Notes: a model not told the origin generated them from the sequence alone. 64,000 nt of DNA from an uncultured Pelagibacteraceae bacterium (GCA_902619675.1 CACNFA010000003.1:22828-86827); one strand, 5' to 3'; positions 15,864-25,120 are shown, counted from the stretch's first letter. Translations and numbers: made by a program.

Positions 15864-16535
15864 CTAATTAAGTTCTCTGATAAGTTTCTGTATATTCTTC
15901 TTAATGTTACTTGTTAGGCTTCTTCCCATAACTATTCCTGTAGCACCATTTTGAAAAGCCTGTTTTGGCGTCATGACTCTTTTTTGATCACCTTTGCTAT
16001 CCCCTGATAATCTTATCCCAGGAGTAATTATTTCTTTTTTAAAAATTTTTTTCACAATCTTAATTTCTTGAGGACTACATACAATAGCATCTAATTTTGC
16101 TTTTGCAGCTAATTTAGCTTGATGAAGAACCAATCTTTTTACTTCTTTATTGAATCCAATCTCTCTTAAGGACTTATTATCTAGTGAAGTAAGTATAGTA
16201 ACACCAACTAATTTAGTTTTTCCAGATACTTTTTTTGCAGCTTTTAGCGCATTATAACCAGAACTGATATGAATTGTGATGTAATTAAAATTTAAGTCTT
16301 TGACTGCTCTTATCGCGGAAGCACAAGTATTAGGTATATCTGCAAGTTTGTAATCTCCAAATGTAATTTTGTTTTTAAGATGAGATACGAATTTTCTACC
16401 ATCTCGAGAGTTTAAAAACTCCAAACCAAATTTATATCCAAATTTTATTTTCGGTATCTGTGTAAATTTTATTATTTGATTTATTTTTTTTGTGCTTGTT
16501 GTATCGCAGGCAATAAAAATCGTTGGTAATTTCAT
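15864..16535 (-). CDS. pyrF: Orotidine 5'-phosphate decarboxylase
   Basis: A 223-residue decarboxylase making UMP from OMP. The catalytic DxKxxD array is Asp61, Lys63 and Asp66 in GDYKLADIPNT, with the earlier Asp11 (ACDTT) and a lysine in IKFGYKFG. TPGIRLSG and GATGIVMGRSL form the phosphate-binding end. Upstream of trpF and overlapping the IHF gene by 4 bp, as in other members of this group. Confidence 0.93.
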   Translation of the reverse strand: MKLPTIFIACDTTSTKKINQIIKFTQIPKIKFGYKFGLEFLNSRDGRKFVSHLKNKITFGDYKLADIPNTCASAIRAVKDLNFNYITIHISSGYNALKAAKKVSGKTKLVGVTILTSLDNKSLREIGFNKEVKRLVLHQAKLAAKAKLDAIVCSPQEIKIVKKIFKKEIITPGIRLSGDSKGDQKRVMTPKQAFQNGATGIVMGRSLTSNIKKNIQKLIRELN

Positions 16536-16813
16536 TTATTTATTAATTCTTTAAGCTTTTTACTTGCTTTAAATCTTACTTTATTTTTTTCTGGAACATA
16601 TATCAATTGAGAAGTTTTGGGATTACGTGCGTTTGGCTTGGCTCTTATTTTTTTAACAAAAAAAGTACCGAAACCTCTTAATTCAACTTTCTTACTTTGC
16701 TTTAAGGCTTTTTCAATACTTTCTGTGAAAATATCGATAATAGCTTCTAATTGAGAATTATTTAGTTGAGGGTTTTTTTGTTTGAGTTTTTTGATGATCT
16801 CTGGTCGTGACAA
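16532..16813 (-). CDS. ihfB: IHF/HU-family DNA-bending protein (IHF beta-like)
   Basis: A 93-residue histone-like protein: two N-terminal helices (MSRPEIIKKL...), GFGTFFVKKI strand, then the DNA-inserting beta arm with Asn-Pro (ARNPKTS) and the C-terminal helix FKASKKLKELI. The RARNPKT pattern and position next to rpsA match IHF beta (himD), which sits after rpsA in most proteobacteria. There is no ATG; the start is TTG 16811-16813, directly adjoining the rpsA stop codon at 16814-16816, so it depends on translational coupling. Confidence 0.88.
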   Translation of the reverse strand: MSRPEIIKKLKQKNPQLNNSQLEAIIDIFTESIEKALKQSKKVELRGFGTFFVKKIRAKPNARNPKTSQLIYVPEKNKVRFKASKKLKELINK

Positions 16814-18544
16814 TTATTTATCTTTTTTTCCTTTTTTGCCTTTACCCATCGCCTGTTTAAATATTCCAGCAAGCGTGGCTCCTGATTTTGTAGCATTTTC
16901 GCCAAATTTTTGTATAAGTGTCTTCTCCTCGTCTAGTTGTGCCTGTTTAACACTAAGTTTAATCGACCTAAGTTTTAAATCTAGAGATACAATTTTTGCA
17001 TCAAGGGCGTTCCCCGGTGAAAACACCTCAGGACGCTGATCAGCAGTGTCTTTGGCCAAGTCAGCTTTTCTAATTGTTGCAATTAGTTTTTTGTCTTTAT
17101 CTATTGCTACTTTAACCCCAGTTTTTAATACTTCATGAATTCTAGTAGTAATAATATCACCCTCTTTTTTCTTATTTTCTTTGAACCAATTTAAAGGATC
17201 TTTTTCTAATGCTCTTTTTGAAAATCTAATTTTTTCATCTTTAATCTCTATAATTTTTACACTCATAACATCGTTTTTTTTATACTTTTTTAAATTCTCA
17301 ACGTTTTCATTAAAATCAAGCTCCTTAAAATGCAACATGCCCGATAGTTTTGTGTCTATAAGCTCAGCGAATATAGCTTTATCAGTTATATTTGTGATTT
17401 TTATTTTTACTTCTTTTCCGATTTGATCTTTGACTTTATTCCAAGGATTTTCTATTTCTCCGTTATCTTTATAAGATAGTGAAATTCTTTTAGATTCTTT
17501 CTCTATGCTAACAATTTTAAATTTTGCTTTCTGCGATACTGAAAAAATTTTACTTGGCTTAACGTTTCTATTGGTCCAGTCCATCATAGAAGAATGGCAA
17601 AGGCCTTCCACATTTTGATCAATGGAAATAAATGCACCGAAATCAACTATTTTACTTACCGTACCCTCATAAACTTCACCCACTTTATATTTCTTTTCTA
17701 TGTTTTCAAACGGATCTTCGGTAAGTGCCTTAACAGAAGCGGATACGCGGTTTGTGGCCTTGTCTATTTTGATTATACGAACTTTTAACTGATCACCTAT
17801 AGAAACTAAATCTGATGGTTTTTTTACACGAGAATGTGAAAGGTCTGATACATGCACCAACATTTGTATGCTTTTATAAGTACAAAATACCCCCCATTCA
17901 TTGATTGCGTGTACTTGTGATGTAACTATATCATTTTCTTTAATTTCTTTTAAAGCTTCAGTTATTTCTGCATTTTTACTTTTTTCTAAAACAGCTCTTC
18001 GAGAAACCGAACAATTTCCTCTAGCCTTATCAAGACGTACAGGTAAAACTTTTATTTTAGTATTCAGAAGATGATCTACTTTTTTTAATGGGCGCGTATC
18101 TAGCTGCGAAGATGGAAGAAAGCATGGTAATGAGCCGTCAAACGCATAAAAAATATATCCACCTTTTATACGTGTACGAACTTCACCAGTTATCTCTTCT
18201 TGATTCTCAAAAGCTTTCACTACACGGTTCCACGCACCTAATCGTCTCGCTTTATCCCTAGAAACAATTATTTCTCCCTTAAAACTCTCCAGACGATCTA
18301 TGAAAATTTCTGTTGTTGATCCAACCTTAAGTTTTGAGAGTTCGTCTTTAAATTCCTCAATAGGTATCATACCCTCCATTTTTGCATTTTTAATATCTAA
18401 AATTACATAATTCTTTGTAATTTCAGACACAGTAGCTTTAATGATTTGATTTTCTTTTGGTAATTCCTTGAATTCTTTGTCTAAAAGTGACTGGAATTCT
18501 TTGTGTAGCGGTGAAGAGTCTTTGATCCCTTGTTCAGAAGACAT
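16814..18544 (-). CDS. rpsA: 30S ribosomal protein S1
   Basis: A 576-residue protein of six S1 (OB-fold) repeats, at roughly 35-100, 115-180, 203-270, 288-357, 372-440 and 453-525, with a Lys/Gly-rich C-terminal tail. The third and fourth repeats are best conserved (EWGVFC...HVSDLS and DFGAFISI...GLCHSSM). S1 binds mRNA leaders on the 30S subunit. Because few genes in this window have a clear Shine-Dalgarno sequence, S1 is probably central to initiation here. It is three bases from cmk, matching the conserved aroA-cmk-rpsA-ihfB order. Confidence 0.96.
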   Translation of the reverse strand: MSSEQGIKDSSPLHKEFQSLLDKEFKELPKENQIIKATVSEITKNYVILDIKNAKMEGMIPIEEFKDELSKLKVGSTTEIFIDRLESFKGEIIVSRDKARRLGAWNRVVKAFENQEEITGEVRTRIKGGYIFYAFDGSLPCFLPSSQLDTRPLKKVDHLLNTKIKVLPVRLDKARGNCSVSRRAVLEKSKNAEITEALKEIKENDIVTSQVHAINEWGVFCTYKSIQMLVHVSDLSHSRVKKPSDLVSIGDQLKVRIIKIDKATNRVSASVKALTEDPFENIEKKYKVGEVYEGTVSKIVDFGAFISIDQNVEGLCHSSMMDWTNRNVKPSKIFSVSQKAKFKIVSIEKESKRISLSYKDNGEIENPWNKVKDQIGKEVKIKITNITDKAIFAELIDTKLSGMLHFKELDFNENVENLKKYKKNDVMSVKIIEIKDEKIRFSKRALEKDPLNWFKENKKKEGDIITTRIHEVLKTGVKVAIDKDKKLIATIRKADLAKDTADQRPEVFSPGNALDAKIVSLDLKLRSIKLSVKQAQLDEEKTLIQKFGENATKSGATLAGIFKQAMGKGKKGKKDK

Positions 18545-18547
18545 AAA

Positions 18548-19189
18548 TTATTTTAAAACTCTTTCCACATGTTTAATCATTTTATTTAACATAGCTTGTT
18601 TATTTAATTTTTTTGTGTCCACCAATACTGCATTTTTAGCTTTTTTTAAAGGGCTATGTTTTCTTTTTTTGTCAGAAATATTCCTTAATTTTAAAGCTTT
18701 TTTTACATTGTTATAATTAATTTTTATCCCTCTTTTTTTTAATTCTAAAAATCTTCTTTTAGCAGCTGTCTCTAGGTTACACTTGAAGAAAAATTTTACA
18801 TCTGAATCTGGTAATATTTTTGTTGAAGCATCTCGGCCCTCTAAAACACAGCCCTTACTTTGTCGTATAAATTTAATTTGATATTTCTTAAGTATATTTC
18901 TTACTGATAATATTTTTGCTATTTCAGCGCTATGTGACGAAATTTTTGGAGTATGTAAGTTTATTTTACTTAGTTTATTATAATTTAAATTTTTAAATCT
19001 TTTTTTTAAAAATAAGATTTTATTTTTTGGGCTATGTTTTAAAATTAAATAACTTGAATATCTATAAAGAAGCCCGCTAGATAAAAATTTGAGGCCGTAT
19101 TTTTTTGCAATCATTTTTGCGCCAGTAGTTTTGCCAGTAGCTGCACCACCATCGCAAGTAATTCTTAAGTTTTTACTTAGAGATTTCAA
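18548..19189 (-). CDS. cmk: Cytidylate kinase
   Basis: A 213-residue NMP kinase phosphorylating CMP/dCMP. The P-loop is GGAATGKTT at about 14-22 (family: GPAASGKGT). GRDASTKILPDSDVKFFFK around 120-138 is the typical Cmk block. The protein is diverged and Lys-rich compared with E. coli Cmk. No ATG exists near the start; TTG 19187-19189, inside the end of aroA, is the best candidate, so the exact N-terminus is uncertain. Confidence 0.85.
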   Translation of the reverse strand: MKSLSKNLRITCDGGAATGKTTGAKMIAKKYGLKFLSSGLLYRYSSYLILKHSPKNKILFLKKRFKNLNYNKLSKINLHTPKISSHSAEIAKILSVRNILKKYQIKFIRQSKGCVLEGRDASTKILPDSDVKFFFKCNLETAAKRRFLELKKRGIKINYNNVKKALKLRNISDKKRKHSPLKKAKNAVLVDTKKLNKQAMLNKMIKHVERVLK

Positions 19190-20516
19190 ACTTTGCTCCT
19201 AAAGTTTTCATAATTTTTAAAAAAGAAGGTGATGATGTGAACACTGTTTCAAAATTCTTTATTTTTGTTCGTGCTCCTGTTAAAACTGCTAAAATTAGTG
19301 ACGACATATAAATCCTATGATCAGCTAAAATCGGAACTGCAATTCTTTTACTACTCGCATTAAAAGAACCCTTGCCGTAAATTTTTATTTCATTCTTAGT
19401 TGATATACTTTTAATACCAATTTGTTTTAAAATTTTTTGCATTTCTTTAATTCTATTACTTTCTTTATTTGCTAAACCTTGAATACCTTTAAAGATTGAT
19501 ATTCCTTTTGTAAGTGCCGCTATAACAAATAATATAGGATATTCATCTGTTGCTTTTACATAATATTCTGAACCAGCTTTAATAGGTTTAATTTTACAAC
19601 TATTTACAATTATATCTCCTCTTACTTCATTATTCTCTTTACGAATGTTTATAAAATTTATTTTTGCACCATGTTTTTTTAGAAGTTGATAAAAACCAGT
19701 TCTTGTTGTGTTTAAGCCAACATTTTTAATTTTTAGAAATGATTTCTTATTTAATAATGTAAGTGCTGTAAAAAAAGCTGCTGACGATGGATCACCAGGA
19801 ACATTAATACTCATAGGAGCTAAGAATCTTTTACCAAAAATATTTATCAATTTTTTTTTACCTTTTTTAACCTTTAAAACTTGAGAATTTTTTATAAGCA
19901 TATTTTCTGTGTGATCTCGACTTTTCTCATTTTCAATAATTGTGGTAATCCCATAAGCATTTAATCCTGCTAGGAGGACAGCGCTTTTAAGCTGGGCAGA
20001 GACTCCCGCAAAATATTTTATGCCTATAGGCATTTCTGATGAAATTAATTTTAAGGGAAAATAAAATCTGCTTTTTGGAAGGAAGCTTGCTCCAAATTCA
20101 TTCATTAATAAAATCAATTTTTTCATATTTCTTTTGTTTAAAGAAGTATCACCTTTCATTTTAATTTCTAAATTTGGAGTTGTGGAAAGAATACCAATTA
20201 ATAGTCGTGCTAAAGTACCTGAATTTCCAAAATCTAATTGAAGATTTTTTTTTGAAAATAAGGACCCCAAACCTTTACCATATATGTAATATTTTTTTTT
20301 TCTCTTTAAAATTTTTACACCTAAATTTTTAAGACACTTTATTGTTGAAAAAACGTCATCCGACTCTAAGACATTTTTTACTGTTGAGATATTTTGGCTT
20401 ATGGCTCCAATTAAAAAACTTCTTATAGAAATTGATTTATCCGAGTCTACTTTTATAATTTTGTTATACGGACCTATATTTTTTCTAATTTCTACATTAA
20501 AACTTTTTTTTGACAT
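19173..20516 (-). CDS. aroA: 3-phosphoshikimate 1-carboxyvinyltransferase (EPSP synthase)
   Basis: A 447-residue enzyme of the shikimate pathway, condensing shikimate 3-phosphate with PEP. Family blocks are DKSISIRS at the start, FGNSGTLARLLIG, SAQLKSAVLLAGL, SRDHTENML, PGDPSSAAFF, DEYPILFVIAA and DHRIYMSS. The catalytic KESDR motif appears as KESNR, a small departure. The N-terminal DKSISIRSFLIGAIS block begins close to the start, so ATG 20514-20516 is well supported. Overlaps cmk by 17 bp. Confidence 0.93.
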   Translation of the reverse strand: MSKKSFNVEIRKNIGPYNKIIKVDSDKSISIRSFLIGAISQNISTVKNVLESDDVFSTIKCLKNLGVKILKRKKKYYIYGKGLGSLFSKKNLQLDFGNSGTLARLLIGILSTTPNLEIKMKGDTSLNKRNMKKLILLMNEFGASFLPKSRFYFPLKLISSEMPIGIKYFAGVSAQLKSAVLLAGLNAYGITTIIENEKSRDHTENMLIKNSQVLKVKKGKKKLINIFGKRFLAPMSINVPGDPSSAAFFTALTLLNKKSFLKIKNVGLNTTRTGFYQLLKKHGAKINFINIRKENNEVRGDIIVNSCKIKPIKAGSEYYVKATDEYPILFVIAALTKGISIFKGIQGLANKESNRIKEMQKILKQIGIKSISTKNEIKIYGKGSFNASSKRIAVPILADHRIYMSSLILAVLTGARTKIKNFETVFTSSPSFLKIMKTLGAKFEISK

Positions 20517-20521
20517 TACTT

Positions 20522-21277
20522 TTAAGAAAATTGTGTTCCGAAATAATGCTCTATTGCTTTTGAAGATTTTAATAGTTCTCGAGAAGTACCTTCTGCAATC
20601 ACAGTATGTTCGCCCAACACGTATGATCTATCTGTGATATCGAATAAGTTTTTCACATTATGGTCAGTTACTAAAATTGCAGTTCCACTAGATTGAATTT
20701 TTAAAATATATTTTTGGATATCCTGAATGACTAATGGGTCTAGGGCAGCTAGTGGTTCATCCAGCAAAACAATCTTTGGTTTATTTATCATCACTCTTGC
20801 CATCATAAGTCTTCTAATTTCTCCACCAGATAGGACTGAGGCATTTAGAGTCCGTAAATGTTGTAAGTTAAATTCGTCTAAAAGCTTTTCAGTAATTGCT
20901 TTTTGATTATCAACTCCCTGTATTGAAATTTGAGCAATACCTAAAACGTTATCATATACAGACATGTTAAAAACACTTCTTTGTTGAGGTAGATATCCTA
21001 AACCTTCTTTTGATCTTAAATGTATTGGAATTTGTTCAATTGATTTATTATTTAAAAATATTTTCCCCCCTTCGACATTTTGTTCTCCAATGCACATTGA
21101 AAAAAGTGTTGTCTTTCCACATCCATTAGGTCCTAATACCCCAACACACTCACCTGGAAAAACTTTAAGTGACAACTTTTTTAAAATTGGTCTTCCGTCA
21201 AAAGATTTACTTACGTCTTTGACTTCGAATATTGGTTTATCCTTTTTAAATTTTAAAATTCTAAAACCTTTTTTCAT
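20522..21277 (-). CDS. lptB: LPS export ABC transporter ATP-binding protein
   Basis: A 251-residue ATPase that powers LPS extraction from the inner membrane with LptFG. Walker A GPNGCGKTT at about 54-62, Q-loop region GYLPQQRSVF, signature LSGGEIRRL and Walker B IVLLDEPLAALDP are all present. It overlaps lptC by 4 bp. The lptA gene that usually lies between lptC and lptB is absent. Confidence 0.93.
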   Translation of the reverse strand: MKKGFRILKFKKDKPIFEVKDVSKSFDGRPILKKLSLKVFPGECVGVLGPNGCGKTTLFSMCIGEQNVEGGKIFLNNKSIEQIPIHLRSKEGLGYLPQQRSVFNMSVYDNVLGIAQISIQGVDNQKAITEKLLDEFNLQHLRTLNASVLSGGEIRRLMMARVMINKPKIVLLDEPLAALDPLVIQDIQKYILKIQSSGTAILVTDHNVKNLFDITDRSYVLGEHTVIAEGTSRELLKSSKAIEHYFGTQFS

Positions 21278-21879
21278 TTTATATTTACCTCAGCATTGAC
21301 CTTACTTTCATTAAATGAAGCTATATTTAATGTTTGTTTTTTTATATCAAATAAAAGTTTGTCCGCAACCATAGTTCCTTTTATATCTTTTATTCTAACA
21401 TTTTCTGTAATAGATAAAAAACTTCCTGAATTAGAATATTCAGCTTTTTCAGCAAAAAGTTCACTTCCTTGGTAATTTGCCCTTAAATTTCCGTTGAAAA
21501 ACATATCTAGCGTTTTATTGTTGTATGTCCCCTCATTTGAAATAACATTCAAAACAGTTCCATCTTTAAAATAAAAAACTGCTTCAACAAATTTCATATA
21601 AACTATTTCTTGACTCTCTTTTTTAGTTGAAGCTTCTTTTGATTTCAGAATATAGCGATTTCCTGCAAGATCTAAGCCGGAATATTCTATATTAAAAAAA
21701 ACATCACTTTGTTCAGACTTTTCAGTTAACTGTTGCTCAATTTTTTCTTGGGTTTCTTTAGGTATTATTTCTCCTGTTTCAGATTTATCTCTCTTAGCAT
21801 ATGTAAAAATAATAATTAGCGCACCAAATAGAAGCAAGCTCAATTGAATAATAATTAGTCTCTTTTTTCTACTCATCAT
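21274..21879 (-). CDS. lptC: LPS export protein LptC
   Basis: A 201-residue bitopic protein: a basic N-terminus, one transmembrane helix at about 8-26, and a periplasmic beta-jellyroll domain (YKSKE-like strands such as NRYILKSKEA, GTYNNKTLDMFFNGNL and ENVRIKD) that takes LPS from LptFG and hands it to LptA. Two in-frame ATGs stand together at the start. It lies between kdsD and lptB with 4-bp overlaps. Confidence 0.88.
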   Translation of the reverse strand: MMSRKKRLIIIQLSLLLFGALIIIFTYAKRDKSETGEIIPKETQEKIEQQLTEKSEQSDVFFNIEYSGLDLAGNRYILKSKEASTKKESQEIVYMKFVEAVFYFKDGTVLNVISNEGTYNNKTLDMFFNGNLRANYQGSELFAEKAEYSNSGSFLSITENVRIKDIKGTMVADKLLFDIKKQTLNIASFNESKVNAEVNIK

Positions 21880-22850
21880 TTTATTCCATCACGTAAAAGA
21901 AAATGTATATGAATGATTCCTTTCAAAAGCTTATTTGTTTTTTTATAATTCTTATCTGTTACTACAAGCAAGCTTGTTATTTTTTTTTCATTCATAATTG
22001 CAAGTGCTTTTGAGGCTGGCATATTTTCGTTTACTACTAGTGGATTTTTACTCATAAATTTTTCAATTTTATCATTATAATTATTTTTAATTTCTCTTCT
22101 TAAATCGCCATCAGTGACAATTCCTTTGATATATTTATTTTTTAAGACAACAATTATTCCAAGTTTCTTTTGGTTCATTATTTTAAGAGCAGTTTTAAAA
22201 TTTTTATCGTAATTTATAACTGGCATTTTTTTTCCTGTGACCATTATGTCTTTAGCTAGAAGCAATGAATTTCCAATATTTCCACCCGGATGGTAGATCT
22301 TAAATTTTTCTTTGGAGAATTTTTTTTGATATATTGCTGTTGTTGCAAGACAATCCCCTAATAATAAAGTTAAAGATGTACTTGATGTCGGAACCATTCC
22401 GGTAATATCCGACTCCTTCACCTTGGGTAAAATCAATTTTACATCACTTGCTTTCAATAAAATACTATCTGGTTTTGACGCCACACCAATTATTTTTATT
22501 CTGTACCTGTTTGCATATTTCAACATATTTGCTAATTCTAAAGTGTTACCTGAGTAGGAAAAAATAATTAAAATATCTTTTTTTTCAATTTGCCCCATAT
22601 CTCCATGTAAAGCTTGCGCAGGATCACAGAAGAAACTTGGAATACCTACACTTGAAAAAGTTGCAGAAATTTTTCTTGCTATTAGACCAGATTTACCTAT
22701 ACCCGCAAAAATGACTTTACCCTTGCAATTTAAAATCAAGTCTATTGCTTTGATAAAAGAGTTATTAAAGATTTTATTAATTTTTTTTAATTCATTGATT
22801 TGAATAGAGGCTGCTTTTTTAGCGAGTGCAATGTATCTCTTTTTATTCAT
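21876..22850 (-). CDS. kdsD: D-arabinose-5-phosphate isomerase (KDO biosynthesis)
   Basis: A protein of 324 residues with an N-terminal SIS sugar-isomerase domain (VIFAGIGKSGLIARKI, SFFCDPAQALHGDMG, IIFSYSGNT, HPGGNIGNSLL) and two C-terminal CBS repeats (from about 205). It converts ribulose 5-phosphate to arabinose 5-phosphate for KDO. I start it at ATG 22848-22850, since the upstream codon is a TTG. Its ATG overlaps the TGA of the RNase D-like gene (TGATG). Confidence 0.93.
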   Translation of the reverse strand: MNKKRYIALAKKAASIQINELKKINKIFNNSFIKAIDLILNCKGKVIFAGIGKSGLIARKISATFSSVGIPSFFCDPAQALHGDMGQIEKKDILIIFSYSGNTLELANMLKYANRYRIKIIGVASKPDSILLKASDVKLILPKVKESDITGMVPTSSTSLTLLLGDCLATTAIYQKKFSKEKFKIYHPGGNIGNSLLLAKDIMVTGKKMPVINYDKNFKTALKIMNQKKLGIIVVLKNKYIKGIVTDGDLRREIKNNYNDKIEKFMSKNPLVVNENMPASKALAIMNEKKITSLLVVTDKNYKKTNKLLKGIIHIHFLLRDGIK

Positions 22851-23473
22851 CAATGTTCGAATATATCCTCTTTAAATCCTTTTTGATCTAACTCTACTCT
22901 AGTATCTAGAAAAGCTAAACATTTTTTGAATACATCAATTCTATTTTCCCTAACAAGCATACTTTCTAATTCGGATTTTATTTTATGAAGAAATATAACA
23001 TCATTAGCTGCATAATCTAACTGCTTGTCAGTGAGTTTATCAATATCTTTATTCCAATCACTACTTCCGTATCTTTTGTCTATAGACTTATTACAAAACT
23101 CTTGAACCAAATTTTTTAAACCATGTCCATCTGTATAAGTTCTTACAATTTTTGAAGCAATCTTTGTATCAAAAATATTTTTCACTTTGCATTTTAGAAA
23201 AAATTCTAAGGCATTTTTATCAAAACGTAAAAAATGTCCAATTTTTAAAATTTTTTCATTTTCTAAAATGGAAACTAAATTCGGAGCTTTATAACTATCT
23301 TTGTTTGGTTGGATTATATAAACGTTACCTTTTTCGTCGCAGATTTGTATAAGACTTAACTTATCTCTCTCAGGTATTTGCAATCCTGTAGCTTCAGTAT
23401 CTATTGCAACACTATTTTTAAAAGAGGATGCAATCTCTGAAGTAATGTCCTCTTTTATCTTAGTAATTTTCAT
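22850..23473 (-). CDS. rnd: RNase D-like 3'-5' exonuclease (exonuclease domain only)
   Basis: About 207 residues, only a DEDDy exonuclease domain: Asp25 and Glu27 in AIDTEATGL, FDKNAL in the second motif and YAANDVIFL as the Tyr-Asp third motif. E. coli RNase D has two extra C-terminal HRDC domains that are missing here; this short form is common in alphaproteobacteria. I place the start at ATG 23471-23473 because the longer frame would begin with TTG inside the divergent gene. Only 17 bp separate it from the divergent SDR gene. Confidence 0.85.
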   Translation of the reverse strand: MKITKIKEDITSEIASSFKNSVAIDTEATGLQIPERDKLSLIQICDEKGNVYIIQPNKDSYKAPNLVSILENEKILKIGHFLRFDKNALEFFLKCKVKNIFDTKIASKIVRTYTDGHGLKNLVQEFCNKSIDKRYGSSDWNKDIDKLTDKQLDYAANDVIFLHKIKSELESMLVRENRIDVFKKCLAFLDTRVELDQKGFKEDIFEH

Positions 23474-23490
23474 ATATAAGTTTAAATACC

Positions 23491-24435
23491 ATGAAAAATC
23501 AAATTTGCACAATCCTTGGTGGTGGTGGTTTTATAGGGAGATATCTTGTTCGAAATTTGTCCAAGAAAAATTACCGTTGCATAATCACCACAAGAAAAGC
23601 CTTTCAAAAGGGGTATTTAAAGACTCAGGCAACGCCAGGCGCAATAGAACTCTTAGATTGGAACCCAAATAATTTTTCAGATTTGAAAGAAGCCATTAAA
23701 AATTCAGATGTAGTCGTAAATTTAATTGGCATCCTCTTTGAGAATAGAAAACAAAAATTTTATAATATTCACTCAAAAATTCCTGAGACTGTCGCTAAGA
23801 TTTGTTCAGACTCAGATGCAAAGAAATTTATTCATGTCAGTGCTATCGGTGCTAATGATAAATCAAAATCCCTATATCAAAAATCAAAATTTCTGGGGGA
23901 GCAAAAAGCACTAGAGAATTTTAAAAAAACAGTAATCATAAGACCAAGTGTCGTTTGTGGTCCAGAAGATAATTTTACTAATCTTTTTTCAAAATTAAGC
24001 ATATTACCTGTTATTCCAGTTGTAGGAAAAAATTATAAGTTTCAACCAATCTTAGTTTCTGATGTCGTAAGCTCCATTGTAAAAGCTATTGAAACTAAAA
24101 ATAACGAAAGTAAAATTTATGAAATAGGAGGACCAAAAATAATTAGTTTTGGAGATATGGTTAAGTCAATTTTATCAACTATTAACAAAAAAAGATTCGT
24201 TGTTGAAATGCCAATGCCTCTTGCAAAAATACAGAGTACCATTACAGATTTTCTCCCTTTACCTCCGATTTTAACTAGAGACCAATGTGAAATTTTGTCT
24301 GAAGCAGATAATGTTGTTTCCAATAATCATCTAACACTAAAAGATCTTGATATAGACCCAGTAGACGTTGAAGCAGAGATGAAAAAATGGTTATGGAGAT
24401 ATAAAGACGGCGGTCAGTTCGCTAAAGCACAATGA
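23491..24435 (+). CDS. NDUFA9-like atypical SDR (NAD-dependent epimerase/dehydratase family)
   Basis: A 314-residue Rossmann protein. ILGGGGFIGRYLVRNL at about 8-23 binds NAD(P), and TVIIRPSVVCGPEDNF with KFIHVSAIGA are typical of the NDUFA9 branch of atypical short-chain dehydrogenases. The active-site tyrosine motif YxxxK is present in YQKSK at about 130. In alphaproteobacteria, homologues are annotated as complex I accessory NDUFA9-like proteins; no nuo genes are nearby, so the role is unproven. It overlaps the downstream SMR-like gene by 4 bp. Confidence 0.8.
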   Translation: MKNQICTILGGGGFIGRYLVRNLSKKNYRCIITTRKAFQKGYLKTQATPGAIELLDWNPNNFSDLKEAIKNSDVVVNLIGILFENRKQKFYNIHSKIPETVAKICSDSDAKKFIHVSAIGANDKSKSLYQKSKFLGEQKALENFKKTVIIRPSVVCGPEDNFTNLFSKLSILPVIPVVGKNYKFQPILVSDVVSSIVKAIETKNNESKIYEIGGPKIISFGDMVKSILSTINKKRFVVEMPMPLAKIQSTITDFLPLPPILTRDQCEILSEADNVVSNNHLTLKDLDIDPVDVEAEMKKWLWRYKDGGQFAKAQ

Positions 24436-24776
24436 AAAGTATAAGTTTATTTAGTGGATATATTTATTTAATTCTTGCAATCATAACAGGTATTGCCACT
24501 AACGGTTTTCTCAAAACTACTGAAAGTTTTACTAAGCTCTTACCAACAATTTTTTGCATCACAAGTATTGTTGTTTGTATTTTTTGTTTATCTAGAGCAA
24601 TGACTATAATACCTGTAGGATTTACTTATGCCACTTACGGAGCATTAACGATAACTGCAGTTACATTATTTGGAATATTTAAATACAATCAAACTCCTAA
24701 TCTTTATGGTACTGTTGGATTAATTTTAATTGTTTCAGGAGTTATACTTTTAAACCTTTTTGGTAAATTAAAGTAA
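24432..24776 (+). CDS. SMR-like small membrane protein lacking the essential glutamate
   Basis: A 114-residue, four-TM protein that aligns along its length with EmrE-type small multidrug transporters, including TxxPVGFTYATYGALTI (EmrE: IPTGIAYAIWSG) and the final VSGVILLNL. In EmrE the proton- and drug-binding Glu14 lies eight residues before the LMK lysine; here the matching residue before FLK is Gly, and no acidic residue lies in that helix. Drug/proton antiport by the known mechanism is therefore unlikely. Coupled to the NDUFA9-like gene by an ATGA overlap. Confidence 0.75.
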   Translation: MKSISLFSGYIYLILAIITGIATNGFLKTTESFTKLLPTIFCITSIVVCIFCLSRAMTIIPVGFTYATYGALTITAVTLFGIFKYNQTPNLYGTVGLILIVSGVILLNLFGKLK

Positions 24777-24777
24777 A

Positions 24778-24801
24778 CCCCTGATGTTTTTAAATCAGGG
24801 G
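24778..24801. terminator. Bidirectional terminator hairpin
   Basis: A perfect 8-bp stem CCCCTGAT/ATCAGGGG with an 8-base T/A loop starts directly after the SMR-like gene and before the convergent 65-aa gene. It could serve both strands. Confidence 0.65.
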
Positions 24802-24820
24802 CATTTAATTACATTATAAA

Positions 24821-25018
24821 CTAATTATTTAAAGATGCTGTGATAGGTTCTTTATTTTTGTTAGCTCTTTTTTCAGCGATTTTTTTCTCGATACTAGCTA
24901 TCTTTAGATCAATCTTTGATAGTTTTTTTTGTTTAGTGCTTATCTTATTTTTAAGCTTATCGATTGATTTTAGTATTTTTTTCTTTTTCTTTTCGTTTTT
25001 TTTTAACTTTTTTTTCAT
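24821..25018 (-). CDS. Lys-rich coiled-coil small protein (65 aa)
   Basis: A 65-residue protein that is mostly lysine with a heptad-like pattern (LKSIDKLKNKI, LSKIDLKIASIEKKI), so a basic coiled coil is likely. The ATG at 25016-25018 is preceded by GGAGGA at about the right spacing, one of the clearer ribosome-binding sites in the window, which supports it being a real gene despite low complexity. It lies alone between a terminator hairpin and the DAG-kinase-like gene. The function is unknown; RNA or membrane binding is conceivable. Confidence 0.55.
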   Translation of the reverse strand: MKKKLKKNEKKKKKILKSIDKLKNKISTKQKKLSKIDLKIASIEKKIAEKRANKNKEPITASLNN

Positions 25019-25120
25019 ATTGTTCCTCCAAAAAAGAAAAATCTAAAATAATCTAAAAAATTTTTCAAATGAAATTAAGAAAAATCTTTTAAACTAAAAG
25101 TTGAAAAAATTTAGAAAATC

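Noticed and set aside
23474..23512. Longer N-terminus of the RNase D-like protein
   Set aside because: It starts with TTG and would overlap the divergent SDR gene; the ATG at 23471-23473 fits the family start.
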